Part shown: positions 22,401 through 33,583 of the stretch, in pieces | Layout of the letters: each line of letters begins with the position of its first letter | How positions within the stretch are numbered: the first letter of the stretch is position 1 | Source: Narthecium ossifragum | Lineage: Eukaryota > Streptophyta > Magnoliopsida > Dioscoreales > Nartheciaceae | Assembly: GCA_963920575.1 (NCBI GenBank) | Contig: OY986972.1 | Span: forward strand, 21,860,083 to 21,924,082 | Direction of reading: 5' to 3' | Length of the DNA: 64,000 nt | Program-made: the position numbers and the translations under genes | The notes under the pieces: generated by a model | The model's database searches: none | Seen by the model: only the letters and a program-made list of their open reading frames with translations | Told to the model about the DNA's origin: nothing

Positions 22401-25400
22401 ATGAGTCTTGCAAGCTTGTCTGCAGGGAGGGCGTGGTCAGTGAACAAGGCTTCATTTCTGTTCTTCCAAACCACCAAAGGGTGTATCCAAGCCAAGTTTT
22501 CATCCCCGCAGAAACAGCTCTTGAGGAGGAGATGGTGTTCCAGCACTCATCGAAAGAAGAAGGTCGTTGGTGGTCGCGGAAGATGATGGCTAAGACATCC
22601 TTGGAGTGTTGGCAAGTGAAGAACAGGTGGTCCAGAGATTCGACATCAGCTTTGCATCGAAATCATAGGGGGTTTGTTGTGCAGCCGATGGAGAACATGA
22701 ATTCGGAGGTGGAGATCTTATGGAAAAAGCGCCAGAGGAAGAATTTGATGCGTGGGCCGACTGGTGCTTTCCATAGGTTCAACCATCTTGCAGTTTGTTC
22801 CTCGCCATTCCACGTTGGTCTGCGGTCGTTGATGAGCCAAAGGTGGATGGAAGCCGTGGAGATCAAGCCATTTGCTGCGAAGGGCCAGACTGGTTTATCG
22901 ACGGTCCTCCATGGGTCTGGGTGTTTTGGATGGTAGCTGCCAGCTCCGGGTGGAAGTATGTGAGCAGCAAATCCTCATGCCATACTACAGAATCGTTGAG
23001 CAGATCAACTACTCGAAGGTCGGTGGGGATGCCGCACGAGAACAAGGAGGGGGAGATGGATAAAGGGAGATTAAAGATCCATCGGTCGTAAAGCGCACTG
23101 ACCTGTCCATGTACGGCGGGTGTCCATGTCAAGCCATCTCGGAGCTTCCTTGCAGCTTGGCAGGTGCGACACCAATGACCGGAGTAGCAACTCGGGGTGT
23201 TACCGGTAGGGAGGTTGCCTGTCCATCGGTACTTGAATCTTGTGATTCTAGCCCACAGGGAATCCGGGGTGAGGAAGAGACTGGATGCACGTCTGAGGCG
23301 GAGTGCATCCTGCCAAATATCGAGGCGGTGCAATCCAAGTCCTCCAGCTTCAACAGGGGAGCAAACAACCTCCCAAGCTACCCGCCTAGATTTCTTCCCG
23401 TTCCACAGGAAGGTCCGACAAATGAAGATGAGGACATTTAAAACGTACTTGGGTACGTGGGTAGCTAGCAGGAGGTGTGTCGGGTCGTTTGGAGCACGGA
23501 TTTGATGAGGGTGACGCGCCCAGCCCCGGCTAGCTTGAGTGAGGACCAGTCACTCGGTCTTTTATGGAAGGTTTCAAGTAGACCATTGTACGCTTCTTTC
23601 TTGAGGCGGCCTTCGTCGATTGGCACGCCAAGATACATCAAAAATCCCTGGGCTTCGGTGATGCGCAGCGCTCGGCATATGCTTGGACGCCTAGTGGTGT
23701 TGACGCTTGGAGAGAAGCGCACATGGGACTTGGACTGATTGATCTTCAGGCCGGATAGGAGGAAGAAATCATCAAGGACTGCCATGATCTTGTGAGCTTC
23801 TTTCGCTGAGACTTTGGTCACTAATATGCAGTCGTCGGCGTAGAGGAGGTGTGAGTAGACGGCGCGGTCGCCATAGAACTTGACGCCTTTGAGCTTCAAT
23901 TTGAGTAGTCTTGAAAGTACATTTTGGGTAGATGTCGGATTGATGCTCCAGGGAAGGATCTTCGCCATGCCTCATTTGCAAGGCCTCGGTCGAGTCTTTC
24001 AAGAATCCTCTCGCCGCCACGTCGTTTATTGGACCAGGTGTAGCTTGGGCCAACGAAACCCAGATCTGAGAGCTCGCAGGATGCTAGGAACTAGAGAAAG
24101 TCACGGATGCTACGGTTGAGGGAGAAAGGCCGGCCACCCCTTTTCTTGGACGGAGAAGTAATAGTGTTGAAGTCGCCCATAAGCAGGTGGGGACCTTCTT
24201 TCCAGCATGTTCTACTTAGTTCTTGCCAGAGGACCTCGCGGTCATGGCGGTTTCTAGCAGCGTACATAGCGGAGATGCTCATCTGGGTCCCGTTGTTGTT
24301 GGTCCACACGTCGTGGATGGCCTGGAGGGATGCATGTGCAAAGGAGATGAGGCCTAGATCTGACCTCCAAGCAGCTAAGATGCCGCCGCAGCGACCTAGG
24401 CACGGGACGAGATAGCTTTCCCAACTCGTACCAAGCTTGACCAAGACCCTGGAGCGGTCACTCTCAGAGATACCGACCTCTTGAAGTAGGAGAAGGTCGG
24501 GAGAGTATCGAGACAGTAGCCTCCGGCAGATGCGGCGGAGAACCGGAGGCCTACCCCTCGACAGTTCCAGGAGATAGCTTTCATGAGTCACCGATGGCGG
24601 GGGTGCTTCCGGGTGCTCTATGCTCCGCCAGCAGCATAGAGGTCGTGATATCTTCCTCGTCTCCTCCGTCATTAACATTGTCGGTATCATCCTCGTCTCC
24701 TCCGTCAGTCATCAAGCGGCCGCTCTCCGTCGCTTGTGAAGTCAGGGGGGAGGAGGTCTACCAGGAGGTCCTTAAAGCCTTCCGCGTGGATGGCCTCAAT
24801 CTCATCGCGGGAGAGAGGCGTGGCAAAAACCTGAGCGTCGGGCGGTCTCCCTGGGGTGTTGTGAGTTGAAGTGACCTCAGTGAAATCAAGTTGCTCAATA
24901 GAAGTGGCCTCGCTGGGTGAACCAAATGTGTCATCATCAGAGGGGTCATCGAGGTCATCTCCTGACGTGGCATCCATCAGGGCGTCGATCTCGGCGGCGT
25001 CATCGGGATCGAGGGGGGGGTCTGCATAAGGGGTTGTGGAGGGAGGGACAGTGTCATCAATTTGGACTGTGGGGTGGAGGATGGCGTCTGAAGAGTGGGT
25101 TCTCTCATCAATGCGGGGGAGGGCATTGTCAGAGTTATGAACGGCGGGGAGGAGGGTGGCGTGTAGGTGGTGGGTTCTCTCATCAATGCGGGGGAATTCC
25201 AAGGGCGGCTCTGCCAGGGTTATGTCAGGGACATTGGCCAGATCACGCTGCACGGTGTGCAGGTGCGTGGTTTCCAAGGTTTGACCTAGCACAACGTCCG
25301 CTGGCGTAAGGTTCCGTCGTCTTCTCCGGGCACGACAGCGTCGCGGTGGTGCAGCAGGTGTGATGAGGGTGGAGGAGCAAGAGTGGCCTAAGCAACCGCA

Positions 25401-26538
25401 GCCACTGCACACTTCAAGCCCTTCGAAGAGAAAACGTTGGAAAAGAGATATTGCTGGGTATTTGATCAAATGCTGTCTTTGACAGTGGTGTCTAAACGGA
25501 TTTGGACACAAACCCTGGCAAAACGGGAACGGGTTGCAGAGGCCGAGGAGGGGTCCACCTTCAAAGGTTTGTCGATGGTGCTGGCGATGGAGAGGAGTCG
25601 ATTTTCCCAATAGTGGTCTACTGGTAAACCAGGTAATTGCACCCACACCGCACGAAAGATCAAAGTGTCTACGGTGGGACGGAAGTCATCTTGCCAGCAG
25701 TAGAGAGAGATAGCATGGGGCCCTAGACGCCAAGGTCCGCCGGTGACTGCCATAAACCAGTCTTCCTCCGATTTGAAACGAATAATGAAAAGCCCGTCGT
25801 CGACGTCAGCGATGAGCAGGGGCCTAAAGGCTGCCCAGAGCCCGTTCACGCGGCGTTTGAACTCGTCGATGCGCATTCTGCTATCCAACTTAGCATACAC
25901 GGAGTGGGTCCAGGAGCGCCTGCTACGTTCCACGTCTTTTGCGCCAAGCACCAGGGCGTTATCTTCCCGCAGTGTGTGGGCTGGAAGGGGTCCTTCCTGT
26001 GTTACCTCATTGATGGCATGTGGCGGCGGGTTTGTCGCACTTGGTGGTCCGACCTCTGCAGTAGATAGGTCAAGTGTGTTGCCTTCCACGCGAGGGGGGG
26101 GCAAGGATTTGTTGGAAAAGGAGATTCTGCATAGGTTGGTGGGGGAAGTAAAGGAGGTTGGGATGGAGGTGGGGTAAATGCATGTGCGGTTGTAGTAAAT
26201 GAGGAGGATATGGCGGGTATAAAGGCAGGGAAGGTGGAGCCGGTGGGGTGGGGGGTAGGGAAGAGGAGGGCAGGTATGTCGGGGGAGGGGAGGAAGGCAA
26301 TAGCGGTGAAATGTGGTGTGGAGATGTGGGAGCGGTGGGCATGATCGTGGCAGGGGGAGGGGAACAAAGGAGGGAGGGGGGGGGTGTGAAACAGGGGTTG
26401 GGGGGCAGGGGAGGGAAGGGCGTGGAGGGGTGGAGGAGGAGGAGGAGGAAGGGGTGGGAGGTTGGTCAGGGGTCGCGGAGCAAACGACGGCGGATGGGAG
26501 CCAGCCCATCGCCGAGCAATCCGACCGATCTTCTTCTC
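19422..26538 (-). mobile_element. LINE A (L1/RTE-like non-LTR retrotransposon), decayed
   Basis: Minus-strand LINE with an A tail (T run at 19422-19432) and a 15-bp TSD with one mismatch (GACGCTGCGTGGCAT at 19407-19421; GACGTTGCGTGGCAT at 26539-26553). ORF1 (about 26509-25000) has a Pro-rich start, a DUF4283 region (FRPLLIADVDDGLFIIRF, FMAVTGGPWRLG) and a Cys motif CSGCGCLGH. ORF2 has an APE-type endonuclease (MKAISWNCRGVG near 24584; HLLMGDFNTI near 24170), reverse transcriptase with YADD (near 23840), a zf-RVT region (KFFLWRFFHKIS, near 22740) and RNase H (LRTDAAVRGGAAGLAAILF, 22250; then 19782-19525). The RT fingers between endonuclease and YADD are missing and several frameshifts exist. 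Interrupted by a solo LTR. Confidence 0.85.
19787..22179. mobile_element. Solo LTR (2.39 kb), Ty3/Gypsy-type, with 5-bp TSD
   Basis: Starts TGTCGCGCCCCGACCC, ends GGTCCTCACA (TG...CA), and is flanked by TAGCC on both sides (19782-19786 and 22180-22184). Removing it restores the LINE A RNase H frame (ELPAM followed by QGGLSEA). There is no internal retrotransposon sequence, hence solo. A GA-rich stretch (about 21600-21790) and several GATCGATCC palindromes (21878-21980) lie near one end. Open frames in it are compositional. Confidence 0.88.
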
Positions 26539-26999
26539 GACGTTGCGTGGCATTATGGGGCGCCTATTGCCGGTATTGGAGTCGTGTGCTTACGTGAGGA
26601 TGGCATCGTGCGGTGCGGTGGATGGTGGCTGACCAAACGGAGGCGCCTAGTGCCAAGATGGCTGAGCTCAAGGCGATTGTATGGGGTCTGGAAGAGTTAG
26701 TTGCTAAGGGTGGGGTCAATGTCCGTTGTTGAGTCGGATTGTAGGGGTGTTGTGTCAACTATCTTCGTGGAGGGTCGGTATGTCCGTTGTTAATTTTGTT
26801 TTTATTCATAGGATGGTCAACATTGTCGCTAATGGCCTTGCTAGCTAGGGGGAATATTTTGACAGTGCCGTCTAGAGTGTGGACTTATTGCCTCTCCCGT
26901 CTTCATCTTTGGAAGTGGATGTAAGGCTAGACTTTGGGTTCAACTAAGCCGAAAATATTTATATTTTTTTTAAAAAAAATCCTCCTGACGGAGGTGGAA

Positions 27000-27035
27000 G
27001 CAAGGATTTATTATTATTATTATTATTATTTTGAG
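27000..27035. repeat. (ATT)n microsatellite
   Basis: About eight TTA units from 27008 to 27031 following the LINE nest. Confidence 0.9.
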
Positions 27036-27292
27036 TTTCAGAGTTGATCCTTTTTAAACTCCGTGTTCTCATGGTTTTCAACATGGTTGGAGTTACGGTC
27101 TTCTAAACAAGGTCATGAGAAGCATGGAAAGAAAATATGCAAGAGATGGATAGTTACAAAGGCGATATTATTTTTAAAAAAGTTTCCTATTAGCAAGTGT
27201 TCCAAAATCATGTCATACATGAATTCTTGAGTGAAATGTCTTAAGATATTGTTCTGTTCTAAAATCTTATATAATGATTTTAGAATGATTAA

Positions 27293-28248
27293 TTATAGAT
27301 GAATAGCAGGAGAATTTTTAATTTCAACTGCCTGAATAGCAGTGACAGAATTTTTAATTTTATAAGGATTAATTTTAAACGAATATGAATGTCCACAACT
27401 AGTAGCAATATCTGCTAGTTTCAATACCCTATTAGGGGTAAATGAGATGTTAACTTCACCGTTAGCAGTTTGTGATATTTGATCAATATCATAATTTATT
27501 ATCGGCTTTGAGGGAACTGTATTTTGCAATATCTAATTTTCACAGAAATTTACTTCATCCCATCTAATCTACTGATTAGTGGCGATTTGGGATGATAGTC
27601 AATTACTATCAATTTATAAAGTTTTGCCCAATGCAATATGCTGCCTAGCTTTACGAGCTAAAGTACTTGGAGCTTTACAATGAATACAATAGATTATGGA
27701 TATCGTTTCCGGTTGTGGTAAAAATTCATAAACACGAGTCTTTATATTAAGACTGACAACTTCTAATATATGTGGATCTGTCAATGATAGACTTAAATTT
27801 GGATATACATTAAAGTATATCGGATCATGACTTAAACTAGTATTCATAACTCCCATTAGAAATTGAGTCAACTTTAACCATCTAGCATCCCTTTATACAT
27901 GATAGAATTGATGCATTTAATAATGAAAGTGTAAGTGGTTTATAAGCCACTTGAATTAATCCAATACGGATATAATTATATTTATCCATATAATATTGAA
28001 TATCATCTTCTGATAGAAGATTAATTGTTTGATCTTCTTGATCGACTGATAGTTTTTATCGCTATTAGCGATTTCAAATTCAGGAATCCGACATGGTATA
28101 TTTCCCTATTTGAGACATCTAGAATAAACCACTTATTAAGTGAGTCTAATTCCGCGAGGAATTCTGTCAATTTGACGATTTTCAAATTTTTACTCATATT
28201 TTGAGTAATTTTTGAAGAAGATGTCATGCTTTTGATCAGTAGACTCAA
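27293..28248 (-). pseudogene. Endogenous pararetrovirus movement-protein region (Caulimoviridae), broken
   Basis: Three short minus-strand frames (28248-28021, 27871-27614, 27529-27293) carry a decayed caulimovirid cell-to-cell movement protein (30K superfamily). The best piece contains DPIYFNVYPNLSLSLTDPHI, matching the conserved NGPVYFNxxPN-type core. The piece before it has a YIRIGLIQVAYKPLT-like stretch interrupted by stops. Frameshifts and stops between the frames show an old integrated copy. No reverse transcriptase or coat region follows within the window, so only the 5' part of a viral genome is present. Confidence 0.65.
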
Positions 28249-28628
28249 TCATAATAGATTAATATTAAAAGAAGAAAGATCTTACATATTCCATTATGTT
28301 CTTATTTACCTTCTTTATCGTAATGCTAAATCAGTCAATACTTTACATCAACATAAATCTATCTTAAACTCCAATTTCTTCTGCTCGTATGTCAACGGTT
28401 TATGGGACTTACCCAACATGTCATATCCTCTGCTCAACGGTACTCAACGTGACTTTGGTGACGATCCATAGAATACATCAGAAATCTAAAATAAACTAAG
28501 AACCACACGACTTCGATCATATTATCATATAAAGAAAGTAAATAAAATAGAAGGAAAATATAAGAGAAGTCTTCTAAAAATATTAAGCTACATGATTGAA
28601 TCTATATATATCACTATTCCCGTATGAA

Positions 28629-28645
28629 CATGGCTCTGATACCAA
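28629..28645 (-). other. tRNA-Met primer-binding-like site, minus orientation
   Basis: Minus strand TTGGTATCAGAGCC-type sequence (plus strand GGCTCTGATACCAATC) lies about 390 bp upstream of the movement-protein frames, as in caulimovirid leaders. LTR retrotransposons use the same tRNA, so the site alone is not diagnostic. Confidence 0.6.
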
Positions 28646-28959
28646 TCAAGGAGAAGGATCCGGTGAAGAGTAATAGTGCGGATGTAGTAATAGTGCGATT
28701 CAGGGTATTATGAATTAAATCATGATTAAATTAAATCATGCATCAATTAAGAGAGTGTAAATTGAACACTTATTACTTTCAAGCGCCAATGAGGTATTAA
28801 AGGAGTCTCAATCATCATTCATATATATAAATTTTTACAAAGCAGATAGAAAGATCATACGAGAGAAGAAGAAGAAAGAGCAAGAGCTGAAGGGAAGGAG
28901 ACAGAGATGGAGAGAGGTCTCAGCTGATCTTAGCTAATCCATTCGGTTTGCCCTAAAGG

Positions 28960-29110
28960 GTTTAAATAGAGGAAGCAATTCGACATGCGGTCCACACTTC
29001 TTATATTCGTCAACAATTGACAACTTAAAAGTTAAATTATTTTATTATGTAGTCACTATGTTGTACTATTTGACACTAATATTCACCTTAATTGGTATCA
29101 GAGCCGTATT
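28960..29110 (+). promoter_or_regulatory. Pararetrovirus/LTR-like promoter and second primer-binding-like site
   Basis: Plus strand TTTAAATAGAGGAAGC (about 28970) resembles a caulimovirid TATA context, and TTGGTATCAGAGCC follows at about 29093. It faces away from the minus-strand site at 28629, suggesting two head-to-head fragments or a rearranged copy. Confidence 0.45.
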
Positions 29111-29204
29111 CAAGTTATAGCTTTAAGTAATAAATGTTGAATCACTTCCTATCATTAGGAATCAGGAGATACAATTTATCTTAATTTGCTTATAAAAATT
29201 AGAG

Positions 29205-29668
29205 GTATGGATGGAGACCAATAACCTAATAAAATGCTTATATTATTTCCATATGAGATTATACTTAACAATTTTATATGAATAATTGTTTTAATGTTAT
29301 CAACCTTATAAGGAGCAAAAACGGTTACAACCGTTTACCTCCTATTAGTTTATTTACATGTATATTTTCCTAAGTTAACTTTGTATATTTTTATCATCTT
29401 CCCTAGGTTAGTTTTAAATATACATCCTTATAATCATAAGCCAGGAGATTAGTTTTAAATATACATACTTATCTACCTTATAAGATCCAAGGTAGTTACT
29501 TTTATGACTCATCATCTGAATCATAAACTTATACACACATGGCATACACGTGGTATAAAATTATAATTAAATAAACAAAAAAAAAGGATAGTGGCTGATG
29601 TGGCGTAAGTTATAATAGAGATAGTGGGGGCGGACAGTTAGCCGTGCCAGGTGGCACGGGCCCACCAC
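29205..29668 (+). mobile_element. Helitron-like element, 3' end with hairpin and CTAG
   Basis: The 3' end shows hairpin CGTGCCAGGTGGCACG, about 10 nt, then CTAG followed by T, the classical Helitron terminus. The interior shares CTAAGTTAACTTTGTATAT-like text with 11950. The 5' end is unclear; ATGGAGACCAATAACC (29212), shared with 17677, may mark it. Confidence 0.5.
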
Positions 29669-30249
29669 CTAGTGCAATATATCTTTGGAGTAAATGCCCA
29701 TACGCGAGGCTTTTATTCCAACATGTTATATTGGATGTAATATGTATAATTATATGCATCTAAAAAATAATTGTAAATAAATTCTTTTCTTTAATAATTC
29801 AGTCAATAATAGGAAAAAGAATATTAGCTCGGGTGAAAGGGCTGTCTGACCCATTGGGCCTTCCTCTCCTGGCCCAAAAGCGGAGTTCGACAAGACCCTT
29901 CCCTTCCCGCCGATTCGTCACTCTACCGGATCGCACCACCGGACGTCTCCATCCCCGACTGCTATCGCCATGGTTTCTCTCTCTCTGTTCGCATCCCATT
30001 GGTCCCTCGCAGGCAGCAAGAAACTGGGAAGACGAACCCATTACTCTTCTGGGTTTTCTGATCACTTGAGGTAAATGGAGTAGCTTTGAACCCATGATTA
30101 CTGGCTATGATTTAAAACGTGTTACCAATTCCTCCTCGATGTTAGACATCGATTCATAGTTATTTGGAATGATATTAGCGGCTCTATGCATTTCCCCAAT
30201 GTATATTATTGGCATTCTACAAACAACAGCTATTTGTGTAATATTTCCT

Positions 30250-32010
30250 CCAGTGGCTTGGTAGGATTGCATCTAATTTGATGCTCTTCTCGTCAGGGAT
30301 GTAAGAAGCTTAAGGAGTGTAAAGGACACCATGATCCTCTTCCAAGACCTCAGTAGTACTTAATCAACCCTTAGGTTGTCAAGTGGAGAACTTCTTCTTG
30401 GATGCTATCAATTTTAAAAGGCTGTGAGAGAGGTTTTTAGATGTCAGGCCTCAACATTACTACCACAGCCATCCCTTGAAATAATCAATTTGAAATTGGT
30501 AGTCTAATCTATCAAATAGATAAAAGGGACAGCTTCATAATCTAAAATGGAATTATGCTTGATTTTCTCCTTAACATCCGGTGATGTTTTACTGCTTTTG
30601 TACTGCTTGTATTTTTAGTTTTTCTTATAGGCATTTCTTGAAGTTTCTTGTTGATCTTGATTTGTCCTCCTCTTCGGCATCTCAGCTAAAACCGAAGAGT
30701 AAATTTGTGACGCGTAATTCCTTTTATATTCAAGTTTGAGTGATTCTAGGGAATTGTATTTTGTTTCAGTGATGATATTTTTAATGAGTGATATGCGAAG
30801 ACTACTGTTGGCACTGTGGGATTGCCATCTGTTGCTACTAGCAGAAATACTTCAGAAATTTTCTGAATTTCTCATTTTTTATTTCCATGCGCTTATGTGT
30901 TGTAATAAATGGGACTTGGATCAAACTCCTAAGGACCTAATTCCTGTTCTTTCCTAAGAATGTTCCAGAAGTGGCTATGGAGTTTCAAGTACAACCAAAT
31001 GTTCATCATAAGGGCCTGCAATGGGAGTTGTCTCTATGGTATTGTGAGGAGATTCACACATTTAGCATATGTAAAGGTTTGGCTTTTTATGCCATAGATG
31101 TGTGCTGCAAATCCTATTAGCAAGCGATTAAAGAATTGATTCTTGGCAACAATAAGAAAAACTTTCCACGTCAGGTTGCTGCCACATACTAAGTTGAAGT
31201 TGAACTAGTCAAGCTCTTTGGACCAGACAGAAGAGAGGTTTTTGATGTAAGAACACCATATTGGAATGAGCTATCTTATAACCGTTTAGCTACTTGTCAG
31301 TTCCTAATTGAATAAGTTTGTTAAGCATTGGAAGGTAGATGTAGCTATGCAACTTGCAGATACTATGTGCATAATATCTTTTAGAAACTCCAATAAAAAG
31401 ATACATCTTTGCATCCTCAAATTCTGATGTGTTCTTGAATTTAAATGGTTCATTCTTGGTAGGATACTTGGTCAAGCAACTTTTGTTGAGAGCTGTCTCA
31501 GAAAGATGATTCTTCTGGCCAGCTGACTGGCCACTGTGCCATAGCAGAAGAAAATGAAGAAACAAAATACTCAGCAAGAGCCTTGTTTTATGCCCAACAT
31601 CCTCATCACCATATTCCTCAGAAAGTATGACACTGTATCATCAATCGACAATTCTGCAAGGCCAACAGCAACAACCAGTCAGTCTTTGGAGTACTCTTGA
31701 TCAGGGATTAGTACATGGAACACTGACTGTGTTTCAATTTATCATTAGGTAGGCAGTCTTATACATTGAGGGTTAATGGTCATGAATCTGATTACTTTGA
31801 CATGTTGTTGTCTGATCTGATATTAGGCAGCCCACCAATGTAAATATGGGAGACTGGAACAACCAAAACGTTTGGAATCCCTTCTTGGATTGTTTTGCTA
31901 TGGAAGTTCAGCTTTACTGGTCAACCGCTGCAGTTTTAAGCACTGGATTCCATTCTTGCATCTGATTCTATGACTGAAGTGGAATCAGATATGCTTCATT
32001 TTTAGCTTAT
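30250..32010 (+). pseudogene. Unprocessed NF-YC pseudogene lacking the histone fold
   Basis: Collinear with the NF-YC gene. 30640-31050 aligns with intron 1 around 6190-6640 (CCTAAGAATGTTCCAGAAGTGG matches 6547 onward), and 31400-31530 aligns with 6810-6930. Then 31580-31700 aligns directly with the extreme C-terminal coding sequence: CCTTGTTTTATGCCCAACATCC, CCTCAGAAAG and CCAACAGCAACAACCA match 8000-8100. The 3'UTR continues to about 32010 (CTGATCTGATATTAGGCAG against 8245). Everything between intron and C-terminus, including the whole histone fold, is deleted. Because intron sequence is kept, it arose by DNA duplication and not retroposition. The upstream block 29830-30070 is promoter-like (ATTGGGCC) but I could not align it to NF-YC. 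Confidence 0.75.
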
Positions 32011-32084
32011 TTGTGTCACAATTTCTTGAAGGGAATCTAAATACACCAAAAGAATTGATAAAACCACGCCATTTTTGTATAAAA

Positions 32085-32225
32085 GCATGTTCTGTGGTTG
32101 CCCACCGAATTTATAAAAACATGTTCGGTGGACTGTTTAATTTTTAATAATAGTTCACTGGTTGCCCACCGAACATGCTTCTATATATTCGGTGGTTAAC
32201 CACCTAATGAAAAGTGGGGTGTTGT
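32085..32225. repeat. Inverted-repeat cluster of CCACCGAA / TTCGGTGG
   Basis: GCATGTTCTGTGG near 32084, TTCGGTGG near 32122, CCACCGAACATGC near 32164 and TTCGGTGGTTAACCACC near 32187 could fold into nested hairpins. No TE termini recognised. Confidence 0.7.
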
Positions 32226-33510
32226 ACTTAGCAATTATTGTGGTTTATTTGGAATTTCCCTTTCCTGAAGACATGGGTCTTAATGTTTTTGATTGAAAAG
32301 ACCTTCAGAGCATAACCATACTGATGTTGCACAGAATGAACTGCTAATAGTGCTGACAATTGATTCTGATTATTTTGTCTAAGTGGTTGTACTCACATTT
32401 TATAGCCTGCAGATGATAGTTTCATGACCAACTCGCAAGCCATTCCTTGCCGATTTTGCTATGAGGATTTTTTTAACCTTTTTCCATCAGTAGAGAAAAT
32501 CGAATTTACAAAGTTTGGTCAACCTGACTCAATATTTGCTGTGTGAACTGCTTTAGAACTGATTCGCCAGATTTAGACACTACATCTTCTATTTATCTTA
32601 TGCTTCCCAGCAATATCCTCTGGCTAAGCTCTCGGGACAGAAGTAAGGTATCTCCAACTTGTAGGTGAGTAGGTTTACGAAATCCTAATGTGAACAGTTT
32701 TAGCTTGTCAATTTTTTTCAGTATTCTTCTTATAACCTTTTGATTTCAGTTGCAAATCCTGACTCGCATAAAGGAGGAGAAGAAAAAAAAGTGAAAGAAA
32801 GAAGACTGTGCTCTATTCTTTGGGTATTCCTCTTCCCCTGGTTATAGCCTTCACTCACCTTCTCTCTTATAAGCTTTTAGATTATTCCTACTCTGGATAA
32901 TCTAGTATAATCTAGTGATTGCAATCTAAGCAATAACCCACAGTTTTATTGTATGATCTTTCTAGTTTCTCCCTCTCACGTTGTCAGCAAAGAGAGTGAC
33001 TTAAGCAAATCTGGTAGCCACCGACCCTTGCCACCTCTTATCTGTGCTGTAACGCAACAACATCTCATCTCCTCTGACCTCTTTATCAATTAGTGCTATC
33101 AAAGCTTCATTCACACATGCTCACGTATAGAATACAATTGTCACAAGATGAATTGATTCCCCTAGACAGGGATGGCATCTATCATTCTACCGATTTGGTT
33201 ATTAGGCGAATAACTTATTTGGTCATTTAAGGAGTTCATCAAAATGTTGGATCTTATCTCAGAGAACAAATAACTACCTAAGGGGGAACAAATTAATTCT
33301 CAGATGCAGTGTAGATAGTGGCTAGTTAGGTCCATACGCTATGGACCTTTGATACCTCTCAAGGTCTAAAGATGCATCCACACTAGATTTTTGCACTCTA
33401 ACTAGCATGCTCTGGACCATCGCCACTTGAGGATAGATCTAAGCACATCTTTCAAATTATTCTCCAATCATAAGCAAGGAATGCGATTCTTTTCCTACCT
33501 CCCTCTTTTT
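32226..33510. other. Intergenic, no gene recognised
   Basis: AT-rich, no long frames, no TE signature that I can name. Confidence 0.5.
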
Positions 33511-33513
33511 ACC

Positions 33514-33522
33514 TATATATAA
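33514..33522 (+). promoter_or_regulatory. TATA box of the glycine-rich protein gene
   Basis: TATATATAA, 62 bp before the chosen ATG; a transcription start near 33545-33550 would leave a leader of about 35 nt. Confidence 0.7.
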
Positions 33523-33583
33523 TTCATTGATACATTATACTTCTCATTCATCACAACATCCATCAGACATTAATAATATATGC

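Larger units (their letters stand above)
19255..26979 (+). mobile_element. LINE fragment B (5'-truncated), host of nested insertions
   Basis: Two pieces, 19255-19421 and 26554-26979, read continuously as the RNase H end of a plant L1-type LINE once the insertion between them is removed: TDAAWHYGAP, GIGVVCLREDGIVRCGGWW, AELKAIVWGLEELVAKGG, then a short A tail at 26972-26979. It is flanked by TCCTCCTGAC (19245-19254 and 26980-26989), a LINE-type TSD. Stops and shifts show it is dead. The insertion site lies in an ATG-initiated repeat (see 19215). Confidence 0.75.

Noticed and set aside
26002..26700. Gly/Arg-rich plus-strand frames at 26248-26700
   Set aside because: Mirror of the Pro-rich ORF1 start of LINE A on the minus strand.
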